The notes: generated from the sequence alone by a model not told the origin. DNA of 64,000 nucleotides from Prevotella sp. UBA2742 (GCA_002353485.1 DEJS01000010.1:267872-331871); one strand, 5' to 3'; shown: positions 40,958 to 50,492, numbered from the stretch's first letter. Numbers and translations: made by a program.

Positions 40958-42127
40958 ATGAAACGAATCAGTGTATTTCTGATAGCCTTGACTCTATCTC
41001 TGTCTGCGGCTGTCGCCCAAGAACGTAAGCCCTGGCTGGTCAGGACCGTAAACAAAGTAGGAGCATTCATTGACACATTGGCCACCAGGGGTATCGACAA
41101 ACGCTACATCTATGTGCCAGAACGTCCTTGGCAGCTGGTGCTGAAAAACCACCTCAACGACATGGACATGAATGTAGAGTCAACTATAGGTGAAGAGGTC
41201 CTGGCCAGCTACGGCTATATAGGACACTATTCCATGAAATCAACCTTTAAGCCCAGATTCACATATAACATTGGCTTGTGGGTGGGCTATCGAGGCTACG
41301 GACTGGGGTATAACATTGCACTGTCGAAAAGCAACGGAAACAGCTTCTCCATAGGTGCCACCGGCTCCCGATACGGCATCTATCTGCGTACGCGCAGCCT
41401 GGACACCAAGAATTTGACAGTCGACTTATGGGGCGAGGATGAGTATGAAAAATTCAATGAGCATATAGACGACTTCCGAGCTCTGGACGACATTAGCATC
41501 AATACGTTTATATTGGATGGCTACTACATGCTTAATGGCAAGCGATTCTCCTATGCTGCTGCCTACGACCAGGCTACCGTACAGCTTCGTTCGGCAGGTT
41601 CGCTGATGATTGGCGCTATGTGGTATCAGTCCAATATCGACTTCTCTCAGCGAAAGAACGCTCCCATCATCCAGGCAATGGGCAATACGGGAAAGTTGAA
41701 GGTTCAGGAAGGCGGTATAGGCGTTGGCTATTCCTATAACTGGGTTCCCGTGAAGAACCTGATGGTCAATGTCACAGCAATGCCGATGCTGTTGTTCTAC
41801 AACCGAAAGAAATTGACACTCTACGAGTCAAACTATGACATCTTCCTGTTTGAAGAAGAAAATTTGAAAAACGGGAAGAAGGCCTACCCAGACGATATAG
41901 AAAACCTTTCGTGGGCGGATGACGTGACGCTGGAAGAGACGAAAGAAGTCGTGAGCCATGGCAAGGTATCTTTCAATCTGGATGCACGTGCTTCTATAAC
42001 CTACAACTGGAACAGGTATTTCCTGAACATCCATGGTCAGTGGAACCAATTCAAACACAGCATGGACAACAACACTGTGAAGCTGAACGACTGGTTTGTC
42101 AATGCTTCACTGGGAATGAGACTCTAA
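40958..42127 (+). CDS. DUF4421 family outer-membrane-like protein
   Basis: 389 residues from the ATG at 40958 (a TTG six bases earlier is less likely). Signal peptide ends about SAAVAQ. The body is rich in alternating aromatic/polar beta strands (YNIGLWVGYRGYGLGYNIAL) and ends in a typical C-terminal aromatic/leucine-type strand (NASLGMRL), suggesting a beta-barrel. Function unknown. A paralogue lies at 59202. It stands between the ilv passengers and ilvC with its own promoter. Confidence 0.78.
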   Translation: MKRISVFLIALTLSLSAAVAQERKPWLVRTVNKVGAFIDTLATRGIDKRYIYVPERPWQLVLKNHLNDMDMNVESTIGEEVLASYGYIGHYSMKSTFKPRFTYNIGLWVGYRGYGLGYNIALSKSNGNSFSIGATGSRYGIYLRTRSLDTKNLTVDLWGEDEYEKFNEHIDDFRALDDISINTFILDGYYMLNGKRFSYAAAYDQATVQLRSAGSLMIGAMWYQSNIDFSQRKNAPIIQAMGNTGKLKVQEGGIGVGYSYNWVPVKNLMVNVTAMPMLLFYNRKKLTLYESNYDIFLFEEENLKNGKKAYPDDIENLSWADDVTLEETKEVVSHGKVSFNLDARASITYNWNRYFLNIHGQWNQFKHSMDNNTVKLNDWFVNASLGMRL

Positions 42128-42216
42128 AAGAACGAACACAAACGTCTGCCTGGCTGTGCCCCTGTTTACTATATTTACGACCATGCTGACCGGTGTGTTT
42201 TTTCGCAAACGGGAGT

Positions 42217-42287
42217 CCAGCGTGCCAAAGGTGTAGAGTGTGGCGTTGCAATCTCTGACCTAAAGGTGCAGGGTGTGGTGTAGCAAT
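42217..42287 (+). repeat. Two tandem palindromic repeat elements before ilvC
   Basis: First copy ends in TAGAGTGTGGCGTTGCAAT (core 42239-42252); second copy CTCTGACC-TAA-AGGTGCAGGG then TGTGGTGTAGCAAT (42253-42287). Intergenic versions of the element found in queH, gtrA and recQ. The rest of 42128-42474 holds only the ilvC promoter. Confidence 0.8.
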
Positions 42288-42397
42288 GCTACAATTCTTT
42301 TTTGCACGGAATTATTTTGCAGCCTGTACCTTGCTCCCGCCCAGCGCATACATATTTGGTAGACTTTAGGTTAATTTGGTATAAAAAAGAGATAATA

Positions 42398-42429
42398 TTT
42401 GGTTGTTTGCTTACAAATAGTTATCTTTG
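42398..42429 (+). promoter_or_regulatory. Promoter of ilvC
   Basis: TTTG (42398-42401), 20-nt spacer, TATCTTTG (42422-42429) followed by CAGCC; 45 nt before the ATG. Confidence 0.82.
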
Positions 42430-42474
42430 CAGCCGATTTAAATTGTTAATAGTTGAAATAAAACAAATAGTATT

Positions 42475-43524
42475 ATGGCAGAAATGAATTTTGGTGGCGT
42501 CATCGAGACTGTGGTCACCAGCAAGGAGTTCTCATTAGAGAAAGCACGTGAGGTATTGAAGGACGAGGTAATAGCCGTCATCGGCTATGGCGTACAGGGA
42601 CCTGGTCAGGCTTGCAACCTGAGGGACAATGGCTTCAACGTCATCGTAGGTCAGCGTCAGGGCAAGACGTACGACAAGGCCGTTGCTGACGGCTGGGTGC
42701 CCGGCAAGACGCTGTTCTCGATAGAGGAGGCTGCCGAGAAGGGTACCATCCTGTGTATGCTGCTCTCGGACGCAGGTCAGATGCAGCAGTGGCCCACCAT
42801 CAAGCAGTATCTGAAGCCTGGCAAGACACTGTACTATAGTCACGGATTTGCCATCAACTGGAGCGACCGCACGGGTGTAGTACCCCCGAAGGATGTCGAT
42901 GTCATCATGGTAGCACCTAAGGGCAGCGGCACCAGCCTGCGCACTATGTTCTGCGAGGGTCGTGGTCTGAACTGCTCGTACGCCGTATATCAGGACGCCA
43001 CGGGCAAGGCAAAGGAGAAGACGCTGGCCTTCGGTATCGGTATCGGTGCCGGCTATCTGTTTGAGACTACCTTCCAGCGTGAGGCAACGTCAGACTTGAC
43101 GGGTGAGCGCGGAAGTCTGATGGGCGCCATTCAGGGTCTGCTGCTGGCACAGTATGAGGTGCTGCGCGAGAATGGTCATACTCCCTCTGAGGCTTTCAAC
43201 GAGACCGTAGAGGAGCTGACCCAGAGCCTTGGCCCGCTGTTTGGTGCCAAGGGTATGGACTGGATGTATGCTAACTGCTCGACCACCGCACAGCGTGGTG
43301 CATTGGACTGGGCTCCGCGTTTCCATGACGCTATCAAGCCCGTCATGGAGTGGCTCTACTACTCGGTGAAGACCGGCAACGAGGCCCAGATTACCATCGA
43401 TGCCAACTCGAAGCCCGACTACCGTCAGGGTCTGGAGAAGGAGCTGGAGGCCATGCGCAACCAGGAGATGTGGCGTGCCGGCGAAACCGTTCGCAAACTG
43501 CGTCCCGAGTATCAGGAGGATTAG
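42475..43524 (+). CDS. ilvC: Ketol-acid reductoisomerase
   Basis: Second step of branched-chain synthesis, NAD(P)H-dependent alkyl migration and reduction. 349 residues. The Rossmann motif is AVIGYGVQGPGQACNLRD (about 35-50), followed by the class I signatures YSHGFAINWS (about 121), VAPKGSGTSLR and the metal-binding DLTGERGSLMGAIQG (about 205) and NETVEELTQS (about 242). Complete. The coenzyme loop (VGQRQGKTYDK) is close to class I enzymes. Confidence 0.97.
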   Translation: MAEMNFGGVIETVVTSKEFSLEKAREVLKDEVIAVIGYGVQGPGQACNLRDNGFNVIVGQRQGKTYDKAVADGWVPGKTLFSIEEAAEKGTILCMLLSDAGQMQQWPTIKQYLKPGKTLYYSHGFAINWSDRTGVVPPKDVDVIMVAPKGSGTSLRTMFCEGRGLNCSYAVYQDATGKAKEKTLAFGIGIGAGYLFETTFQREATSDLTGERGSLMGAIQGLLLAQYEVLRENGHTPSEAFNETVEELTQSLGPLFGAKGMDWMYANCSTTAQRGALDWAPRFHDAIKPVMEWLYYSVKTGNEAQITIDANSKPDYRQGLEKELEAMRNQEMWRAGETVRKLRPEYQED

Positions 43525-43544
43525 TTGACAGTTGATAGATTTTC

Positions 43545-44333
43545 ATGCAGAATCTTGAAGAGTTAACCCGCCTCGTGTGTGATGTTGCCCGCGAGGCGGG
43601 TTCTTATATTAGGAAGGAACGCCAGGGCTTCTCTCCGGAGCAGGTGGAGCGCAAGCACGCCCACGACTACGTGTCGTACGTAGACAAGGGCTCTGAGGCG
43701 CGCGTGGTCAAGGCCCTGCGCGAGTTGTTGCCCGAGGCGGGTTTCATTACCGAGGAAGGCTCGGCCGGTCGTACCGACGAGCAGTACGTATGGGTGGTGG
43801 ACCCACTGGACGGCACCACGAACTTCATACACGGCTTTGCGCCATACGCCGTGTCGATAGCCTTGATTAGGGGTAGGAAACAGCTGCTGGGCGTGGTCTA
43901 CGAGATAGTGAGCGACGAGTGCTTCTATGCCTGGCAGGACGGTGGAGCCTATGTGGACGGGCGGCCGCTGCATGTGGGTACGTGCGGTATTAACGACGCC
44001 CTGCTATGTCTGCAACTGCCCTATAATAGCGATGCCTATAAGCCTGTCATTAAGCAGCTTATAGACCGTTTCTATGGCAACGTGGGCAGCATTCGTATGA
44101 TAGGTTCGGCCGCCATCGCCCTGTGCTATGTGGCTGCCGGCCGACTGGACGGATATGCTGAACGTTACATCGGGCAGTGGGACTTCATGGCCGGGGCGCT
44201 GATAGTGAAGGAGGCTGGTGGCCGGGTGACTGACTACGGTGGGGAAGACTATTTCCTGGAGGGCGACAGTGTGGTGGCTACGAACGGCATCATACATGAC
44301 GACCTGCAGGAGGCTGTCAGCCTTTCTCAATAA
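43545..44333 (+). CDS. suhB: Inositol monophosphatase family protein
   Basis: 262 residues of the Mg-dependent, Li-sensitive sugar phosphatase family. Metal ligands: ITEEGSAG (about 64), WVVDPLDGTTNFIHG (about 84-98) and YIGQWDFMAGALIVKEAGG (about 206). Dephosphorylates inositol phosphate or a related sugar/nucleotide phosphate; specificity uncertain, so the symbol is the family name. Starts 20 nt after ilvC; its last 17 nt overlap the end of recQ on the other strand. Confidence 0.88.
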   Translation: MQNLEELTRLVCDVAREAGSYIRKERQGFSPEQVERKHAHDYVSYVDKGSEARVVKALRELLPEAGFITEEGSAGRTDEQYVWVVDPLDGTTNFIHGFAPYAVSIALIRGRKQLLGVVYEIVSDECFYAWQDGGAYVDGRPLHVGTCGINDALLCLQLPYNSDAYKPVIKQLIDRFYGNVGSIRMIGSAAIALCYVAAGRLDGYAERYIGQWDFMAGALIVKEAGGRVTDYGGEDYFLEGDSVVATNGIIHDDLQEAVSLSQ

Positions 44334-46290
44334 CTCCGCCGTCGTGGAGGACATATTCCTCCTGTACCAAATACCTGAGGGCGGCATCGAGCTCTTCCGT
44401 CGGAATATGAAGACGGAGGAGCTCTGTTATATGGTGTTGCTGGCGGTCGGCAAGCAGGTCGAGAATCTTCTGGCGTGCCTCCTTCTGGCCCTCCTTAGTG
44501 ACCAGCCGCCCCTCGTCGGCCAGACAGATGTCGCATTGGTGACAGTCCTTGGCGCCGGTCTCGCCAAAGTATTCCAGCAGCTGTCTTGAACGGCACTTGT
44601 CGTCGGACTGGGCGTAGCGAAGCACGGCCTCAATGCGTTGGCGATACTGCTTCAGCCGGTCTTCGTATATCTGGCGTGGCAGCTGTATATGCTCCTTGTC
44701 TTCGCGGCGCTGCAGGTAGCGTATGTAAGGCACCTGCTTGCGGGGTATAAAGCTGATGAGCCGTCGCTGTGACAAGGCCTTCAGCACGTCGTAGGTCTGA
44801 GGCTGGCTGAGGCCGGCCTGTTGGGCCACAAAGCTCTCGTCAATGTAACCATAGTCGGCAAACAGCCCGCCGTAGTTGCGCAGCAGGGCAATGATGACAC
44901 GGTCCTCGTCGGGGGTGACACGGTCTAGCCGGTAGAGGTCTTCACGTCCTACCAGAAAGCGCAGTCGGGCCTGGTTGTCGGCCTCGGCATCGTAGTCAAT
45001 GTAGCCTGCCCGCTGCAGAATGAGCAGGGCGGAGTGAACGCGTATGGGGTAGTGGTGGAAGCGGTGGCAGAACTCGTCGATGTTGAACTCGTGGCTCACC
45101 CCATAGCCGTCACCGGTGGCTATCTGGTAGTAATAAGCCAGGTGTTCGTAGACGTCCCTGATGTAGTCGCGTGGCGGGTAGGTGTCGTCGATGCGCTTCA
45201 TCAGCTTAGCGTGGTCGCTGTTGTTATAGAGCAGGATTGCCTTTGCGGGTTGTCCGTCGCGTCCGGCACGTCCGGCCTCCTGAAAGTAGGCTTCCAGCGA
45301 GTCAGGACAGTCGTAGTGTATGACGGTGCGGACGTCAGACTTGTCGATGCCCATGCCAAAGGCATTGGTGGCCACCATGATGCGTACGCGGTCGTGTTGC
45401 CAGTCGCGCTGGCGCTGGTCTTTCTCGGCAGACTCCAGACCGGCATGGTAGAAGGTGGCGCTGAGTCCGGCGTCGGTCAGGTGCTGGGCTATCTCGCGGG
45501 CATGCCGCCGGCTGCGCACATAGACGATGGCCGAGCCTGGCTGTCCGTCGAGCGTATGTATCAGCTCGAAGTCTTTGTTCAGCGCATTCCTGACCATATA
45601 GGCCAGGTTCTTGCGCTCGAAACTCATCTTGAAGACGCGGAAGGAGTTTAGAGTTCTTTCTTGGGGAGTATGACTTCGCAATGAGAGCCCTCTCTTCGAG
45701 AGTGTGGCTTCGCAATGAGAGTTGAGAGTTAGCTTTTCGCAGATGTCGGTGATTACCCTGGGAGTGGCAGTGGCTGTCAGTGCCAGCACGGGAACATTGG
45801 GCAGCAGATGGCGTATGGTAGCTATCTCCAGATAGCTGGGGCGGAAGTCGTAGCCCCATTGTGAGATGCAGTGGGCCTCGTCGACGGTGATGAACGACAC
45901 CCGCATGTGCGACAGTTTCTTCTGGAACAGCTGCGAAGACAGTCGCTCAGGCGAGATGTAGAGCAGCTTGGTGTTGCCCAGGATGCTGTTCTCAAGGATG
46001 CGTAGAATGGTGTCGTGCTGCAGGCCGGAGTATATGGCTTCAGCCTGTATGCCCAGCTGGCGCAGATGGTGTACCTGGTCTTTCATCAGTGCTATGAGGG
46101 GTGTGATGACGATGCACACTCCCTCCTTGGCCAAGGCAGGTACCTGAAAGGTGACACTCTTGCCCCCGCCCGTAGGCATGAGGCCCAGTGTGTCGTGACC
46201 GCTGCCTATGGACTCGATGATGTCATACTGGATGCTACGGAAACTATCGTAGCCCCAGTACTGCTTGAGTATCTGCCGGTAGTCACTCAT
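44317..46290 (-). CDS. recQ: ATP-dependent DNA helicase RecQ, with repeat-derived insert
   Basis: 657 residues: helicase core with Walker A MPTGGGKSVTFQVPA (about 38-52), TVDEAHCISQWGYDFRP, ALTATATPRV (about 172), VYVRSRR and GMGIDKSDVRTVIHYD, zinc-binding CRSRQLLEYFGE..CHQCDIC (about 588-615), and a winged-helix region. Between ICEKLTLNS (about residue 192) and FRVFKMSFERKNLAY there is an abnormal insert of about 27 residues (HCEATLSKRG..SLRSHTPQERTLNS) encoded by two copies of the palindromic repeat. The frame is kept. 8 nt overlap with recJ. Confidence 0.93.
   Translation of the reverse strand: MSDYRQILKQYWGYDSFRSIQYDIIESIGSGHDTLGLMPTGGGKSVTFQVPALAKEGVCIVITPLIALMKDQVHHLRQLGIQAEAIYSGLQHDTILRILENSILGNTKLLYISPERLSSQLFQKKLSHMRVSFITVDEAHCISQWGYDFRPSYLEIATIRHLLPNVPVLALTATATPRVITDICEKLTLNSHCEATLSKRGLSLRSHTPQERTLNSFRVFKMSFERKNLAYMVRNALNKDFELIHTLDGQPGSAIVYVRSRRHAREIAQHLTDAGLSATFYHAGLESAEKDQRQRDWQHDRVRIMVATNAFGMGIDKSDVRTVIHYDCPDSLEAYFQEAGRAGRDGQPAKAILLYNNSDHAKLMKRIDDTYPPRDYIRDVYEHLAYYYQIATGDGYGVSHEFNIDEFCHRFHHYPIRVHSALLILQRAGYIDYDAEADNQARLRFLVGREDLYRLDRVTPDEDRVIIALLRNYGGLFADYGYIDESFVAQQAGLSQPQTYDVLKALSQRRLISFIPRKQVPYIRYLQRREDKEHIQLPRQIYEDRLKQYRQRIEAVLRYAQSDDKCRSRQLLEYFGETGAKDCHQCDICLADEGRLVTKEGQKEARQKILDLLADRQQHHITELLRLHIPTEELDAALRYLVQEEYVLHDGGVIEKG
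45665..45726 (+). repeat. Two palindromic repeat elements inside recQ
   Basis: On the plus strand: first copy with core TATGACTTCGCAAT (45679-45692), second copy CTCTC-TTC-GAGAG then TGTGGCTTCGCAAT (45700-45726). They are read backwards by recQ. The insert is bounded by similar coding words ACTCTCAACTC and ACTCTAAACTC. Confidence 0.82.
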
Positions 46291-48007
46291 CCTCGCTGGG
46301 TCGGATGTCCTCTATCTGCAGCTGCACCTCACCTCGTTTATAGGCATTCTCTTCGATGGTGTATACTATGTCGAAGCTGCACTTGCTCTTGATGTAGCGT
46401 GCAGCAGCACTCTGTCCGAAAGCTATGCCGTTCATCACCACGGCCGACTTGGAGTCTACCAGCTCCAGCTTGATGTGCTCCTGGTGTCGGCCCACCACCT
46501 TCGACGTGCCGTAGTCGTAGACGTTGCGCGTGAGGAACAGCGGCTTCTCGTTGCCAGGTCCGTGAGGGGCCAGCTTCTTCAGCTCGTTCAGCAGTCGTTT
46601 GCTGATGTGATGGAAGTCGAGCTCCATGTCGATGTCCAGCGTCTGTTGCGTCTGCTCGGGCATGATGTGGGCAGCCACGTACTCCTGAAAGCGCCGGCGG
46701 AACTCGGGTATGTTCTCCTGCTTCAGCGTCAGTCCGACGGCGTAGGTGTGGCCGCCAAAGTTCTCCAGCAGGTCGCGGCACGACTTTATGGCCTCATATA
46801 TGTCGAATCCGGCCACAGAGCGGGCCGAGCCTGACGCTATGCCATTGATGATGGTCAGTACCACAGTAGGGCGGAAGTACAGCTCCGTCAGGCGAGAGGC
46901 TACGATGCCCACAACACCCTTCTTCCATCCTTCGTCGTAGAGCACGATGCTCTGCATGTGCTGCTGACTCTCCAGGCGTTCCACAATCTCGTTGGCCTCC
47001 TCAGTCATCTGCTTGTCCACGTCGCGCCGCTGGTCGTTATACTCATTGATGCGGGTGGCTTCCATCAAGGCCTTCTTCAGGTCCTTCTCTACCAGTAGCG
47101 TCACGGTCTCCGTGCCGTTCTGCATACGCCCTGAAGCATTGATGCGCGGACCTATCTTGAACATGATGTCGCTCATGGTCAGTTCGCGGCCCGTCAGACC
47201 GCAAATCTCGATGATGGCCTTCAAGCCTGTGGATGGCGACTGGTTAAGCTGCTTCAGTCCGTGGAAGGCCAATGTCCGGTTCTCGCCGTCGATAGGCACC
47301 AGGTCGGCAGCTATGCTGAGAGCACAGAAGTCGAGCAGCGGTATGAGACGCGAGAAGGGAATACCGTTGTTCTTGGCAAAGGCCTGCATGAACTTGAAGC
47401 CCACGCCACAACCGGAAAGATGGTGGTAGGGGTAGGACGAGTCCAGACGCTTAGGATTGAGAATGGCCACTGCCGGTGGCATCACGTCGTCGGGGACGTG
47501 ATGGTCGCATATGATAAAGTCGATGCCACGTTCCTTGGCATAGGCTATCTCGTCGATTGCCTTGATTCCACAATCGAGCACGATGATGAGTTTTACACCC
47601 GCTTCAGCAGCATAGTCAATTCCCTTTATGCTCACACCATATCCTTCCTCGTAGCGGTCGGGGATATAGTATTCCATATTGGAATAGAACTGCTGCAGAA
47701 ACTTGTACACCAAAGCTACTGCCGTACAACCATCTACATCGTAGTCGCCATAGACCATGATGCGCTCCTTGCGGCCCATGGCGTCATTCAGGCGGTCTAC
47801 GGCAACGTCCATGTCGTTCATCAGAAACGGGTCAATCAGTTCGTTGAGCATAGGACGGAAGAACCGTTTTGCTGCACTCTCGGTCTTGATGCCGCGCTGA
47901 ATGAGCAGGCCAGCGAGGATAGGGCTCATGCCTATCTTCTCGGCCAGTTCCTTAGCCGCTTGTAGTCTTTCGGATGTAGGTGGTTCGTAATTCCATTTAA
48001 ATTGCAT
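46283..48007 (-). CDS. recJ: Single-stranded-DNA-specific exonuclease RecJ
   Basis: 5'-3' exonuclease used in recombination and mismatch repair. 574 residues with the DHH motifs MVYGDYDVDGCTAVALV (about 78-93), LDCGIK (about 148), ICDHHVPD (about 165-172), a DHHA1 domain with the VVGIVASRLTE and GSARS segments, and a C-terminal OB-like region. First gene of a recJ-recQ operon with its own promoter. The pair supplies a helicase plus exonuclease for end resection. Confidence 0.95.
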   Translation of the reverse strand: MQFKWNYEPPTSERLQAAKELAEKIGMSPILAGLLIQRGIKTESAAKRFFRPMLNELIDPFLMNDMDVAVDRLNDAMGRKERIMVYGDYDVDGCTAVALVYKFLQQFYSNMEYYIPDRYEEGYGVSIKGIDYAAEAGVKLIIVLDCGIKAIDEIAYAKERGIDFIICDHHVPDDVMPPAVAILNPKRLDSSYPYHHLSGCGVGFKFMQAFAKNNGIPFSRLIPLLDFCALSIAADLVPIDGENRTLAFHGLKQLNQSPSTGLKAIIEICGLTGRELTMSDIMFKIGPRINASGRMQNGTETVTLLVEKDLKKALMEATRINEYNDQRRDVDKQMTEEANEIVERLESQQHMQSIVLYDEGWKKGVVGIVASRLTELYFRPTVVLTIINGIASGSARSVAGFDIYEAIKSCRDLLENFGGHTYAVGLTLKQENIPEFRRRFQEYVAAHIMPEQTQQTLDIDMELDFHHISKRLLNELKKLAPHGPGNEKPLFLTRNVYDYGTSKVVGRHQEHIKLELVDSKSAVVMNGIAFGQSAAARYIKSKCSFDIVYTIEENAYKRGEVQLQIEDIRPSEDE

Positions 48008-48074
48008 TTATATTTTGTTTTTTATTTCTGTCGCTTCAAGGGGGTATTGGTAGTCATCAGCATACAATACGCGC

Positions 48075-48082
48075 CAAAGTTA
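48075..48082 (-). promoter_or_regulatory. Promoter of recJ-recQ
   Basis: CAAAGTTA on the plus strand reads TAACTTTG on the minus strand, 68 nt upstream of the recJ start. Confidence 0.7.
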
Positions 48083-48121
48083 CGAATAAAAAACAATATA
48101 ATGGTCTTTAAGGCTGAAATT

Positions 48122-49297
48122 TTAACACATTTTGATGCAGTGGAACGATTTGTAGCCTAAACTATATTCACGATGTCCAAGAGTTTCAGACTTGGTGGCG
48201 ATGCCGTCTGCCGTCTGCTGGATGCAGTTCAATAGCTCTTCGGAGACTTGCTGGAAGCTAAGCCCTTGGGTGACGATGGCTCCTGCGTTGATGTCCATAT
48301 CGTCTGTCATGCGGGCGTAGGTGTCAGGATTTGAGCAGACCTTGATGACGGGTGCGATGGCAGAGCCTGCTACAGAACCACGGCCGGTGGTGTAGAGTAC
48401 CATCTGACAGCCACAGGCAGCCATCTCCATGACTTCGGCGTTGTCGTTGATGTTGGGGAATCCCCAGCGTGCCTCACCGTCGGGCACCACATCCATCATC
48501 CATAGACCGGGAGTGTCGGGGCGTATGCCGGGGTAGGTGAGTCCCTGAATCTGTCGGGAACCGCTTTTACAGTAGGAGCCTAACGATTTCTCCTCGATGG
48601 TGGTCAGACCGCCAGTGGCATTGCCCGCAGAGAAACTGTCATGCCCCATCTGCTTATAGTATTTGTCGGCCTTTACAATGCAGTTATAGAGCCGTTGTCC
48701 CAATTCAGGAGTGACAGCCCTGTCGCGTAACAGCGTCTCGCAGCCAATGAGTTCGCCTGGTTCTTCGAAGATGCACGTGGCACCATGGTCAACCAGCCAG
48801 TCGAAAGTGGCTCCAACGCTGGGGTTGGCAGTAATACCGCTATAGCCGTCGGAGCCTCCGCAGACAGTACCTACCATGAGGTCGCCCCACGTAACCTCTA
48901 CCTGTGGTGTGTCGGCTATCTTATGCAGCATCGTGCCAACGATGGCAATGCCTTTCTCAATCGAAGCCCGTGTGCCGCCTTCCTCCTGGATAACGATGAG
49001 CTGACCCTTGCGTCCGCTCTGCTTGATATCTTGTAACAGACGCTGGCGCTGGAAATTCTCACAGCCCAGCGATACCAGCAACACCGCACCCACGTTAGGA
49101 TGGGTGCATAGCTGTTGCATCATGCGCTCAGCATAATCGTTAGGGGCACAGCCACTGAAGCCTATCAGGTGGACATCTTCCTGCTGATAGTGCTGTGCAA
49201 TGCGCGCTGCCACGTGGTGGGCGCACTCTACAAGATAGCTCACCACAACGATGTTGCGAATACCCTTCCTGCCGTCCTTTCGTAAATAGCCTTTCAT
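48122..49297 (-). CDS. UxaA/GarD-family sugar-acid dehydratase, C-terminal (catalytic) part only
   Basis: 391 residues matching the large domain of altronate/galactarate dehydratases (UxaA, GarD): GYLRKDGRKGIRNIVVVSY at the start, IGFSGCAPNDYAERM, VGTVCGGSDGYSGITANPSVG (about 142), ETPGE-like FEEPGELIGCE, and SVAGSAIAPVIKVC (about 309). These enzymes remove water from hexonates, some with iron. The small SAF domain normally fused or adjacent is absent, and no separate one is seen nearby. Last gene of the operon. Confidence 0.85.
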   Translation of the reverse strand: MKGYLRKDGRKGIRNIVVVSYLVECAHHVAARIAQHYQQEDVHLIGFSGCAPNDYAERMMQQLCTHPNVGAVLLVSLGCENFQRQRLLQDIKQSGRKGQLIVIQEEGGTRASIEKGIAIVGTMLHKIADTPQVEVTWGDLMVGTVCGGSDGYSGITANPSVGATFDWLVDHGATCIFEEPGELIGCETLLRDRAVTPELGQRLYNCIVKADKYYKQMGHDSFSAGNATGGLTTIEEKSLGSYCKSGSRQIQGLTYPGIRPDTPGLWMMDVVPDGEARWGFPNINDNAEVMEMAACGCQMVLYTTGRGSVAGSAIAPVIKVCSNPDTYARMTDDMDINAGAIVTQGLSFQQVSEELLNCIQQTADGIATKSETLGHREYSLGYKSFHCIKMC

Positions 49298-49312
49298 CCT
49301 TTTGTTTGCTGT

Positions 49313-50431
49313 TTATAGGGTCATGACTTTGTATGACACGCAGTTGCGCTCGATGAGTTCCCAGTCGAGTTCAACTCCTATGCCGGGTGCGTTGGGGACG
49401 GTGATGTTGCCCTCGCTGTCGATGGGCAGGAGACCTTTCATGGGGAACTGGAAATCCTCTTCAGGCACGAAGTACTCGAACCACTTGCAGTTGCGGATGG
49501 CACACGATACGTGTAGGTTGACGATGTCCATGAAGTTCATCGTTGTGGTGTGTATCTCACAGTTCATGCCGAAGGCCTCGGCAAGGTGTGCTATCTTCAT
49601 TGTCCCCGTAATGCCACACTTCCACGACACGTCGGCACGCACGATATCGGCAGCCCGCTGATTGATGACCTGTGCCACACCCCAATGGCAGCCACGGGTG
49701 GTCTCTGTGGCGGCAATGGGGATGTCGAGGGCCTCACAAAGTTGGGAATACTTGTACAATTCGAAGTCGCGGAAGGGCTCCTCCAGCCAGATGTAGTTCA
49801 GACGTTCCAGTTGTCTGCCTACACGGATGGCCTCGTCGAGGGTGTACTCTGCTACTGGGTCGCTCATCAGTCCAAAGTCGTCGCCAACAGCCTTGCGCAG
49901 GTTCTCGTGGATACGCATGTCGGTCTCGACAGGACCTGGGGGATGAACCTTATAGCACTTAATGCCACGCTCTTGGTAGTAGAGTGCCTCGTCGATATAT
50001 TCTTGCTCAGAGGTGTGGAAGAGTCCGCTGGCGTAGACCGGCAACTGCTCTCTGTAAGCGCCGAGGTATTTGTAGAGGGGCAGACCTGCTGCCTTGGCAC
50101 AAATGTCCCACAAGGCTACATCGATGGGACCGGGCAGATAGACAGGGAAGAACGTCAGGTGACGGTCGATGTTCCACAGCTCATGCCAAATCTTCTCATG
50201 GTCATAGGGCGAACGCCCCAGCACTACCGGTGCGATGTTGTCGTGGATGTATGCCTCTGTGACATTGCCTGAGCGTGCAGCCAGGGCTGTCGCAATGCCT
50301 TCTATGCCATTGTCGGTGCTCAGCTTCAGCACCAACACGTCCCAGTCCATTGCGCTCTTGCCTTTTCGCTTGTCGTCGAACAGGCACTTGTCGCGACGTA
50401 CCCACCAGGTTTCAATCTTTTGGATGATCAT
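49313..50431 (-). CDS. Enolase-superfamily dehydratase (mandelate racemase subgroup)
   Basis: 372 residues with capping domain and TIM barrel. Catalytic pattern: KCYKVHPPG (KxH, about 161), metal ligands Asp in LMSDPV, Glu in WLEEPF and Glu in AATETT, Asp of the dyad in IVRADVSWKCG, and general-base His in CEIHTTT. This fits sugar-acid dehydratases of the MR subgroup, giving a 2-keto-3-deoxy acid. The exact aldonate is not recognisable. Fourth in the transcription order. Confidence 0.87.
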   Translation of the reverse strand: MIIQKIETWWVRRDKCLFDDKRKGKSAMDWDVLVLKLSTDNGIEGIATALAARSGNVTEAYIHDNIAPVVLGRSPYDHEKIWHELWNIDRHLTFFPVYLPGPIDVALWDICAKAAGLPLYKYLGAYREQLPVYASGLFHTSEQEYIDEALYYQERGIKCYKVHPPGPVETDMRIHENLRKAVGDDFGLMSDPVAEYTLDEAIRVGRQLERLNYIWLEEPFRDFELYKYSQLCEALDIPIAATETTRGCHWGVAQVINQRAADIVRADVSWKCGITGTMKIAHLAEAFGMNCEIHTTTMNFMDIVNLHVSCAIRNCKWFEYFVPEEDFQFPMKGLLPIDSEGNITVPNAPGIGVELDWELIERNCVSYKVMTL

Positions 50432-50492
50432 GTTTCTTTAATTTCTTTCGATGTTTCGAAGTTTGGATATTTCGATATTTTGAAGTTTTTAT
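50432..50492. repeat. Spacer of repeated tttcgat/ttgaag words
   Basis: The gap between the transporter and the dehydratase consists of loosely repeated words (tttcgatgtttcgaagttt, atttcgatattttgaagttt). Similar low-complexity spacers precede the SDR gene (52535-52602). Confidence 0.6.
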
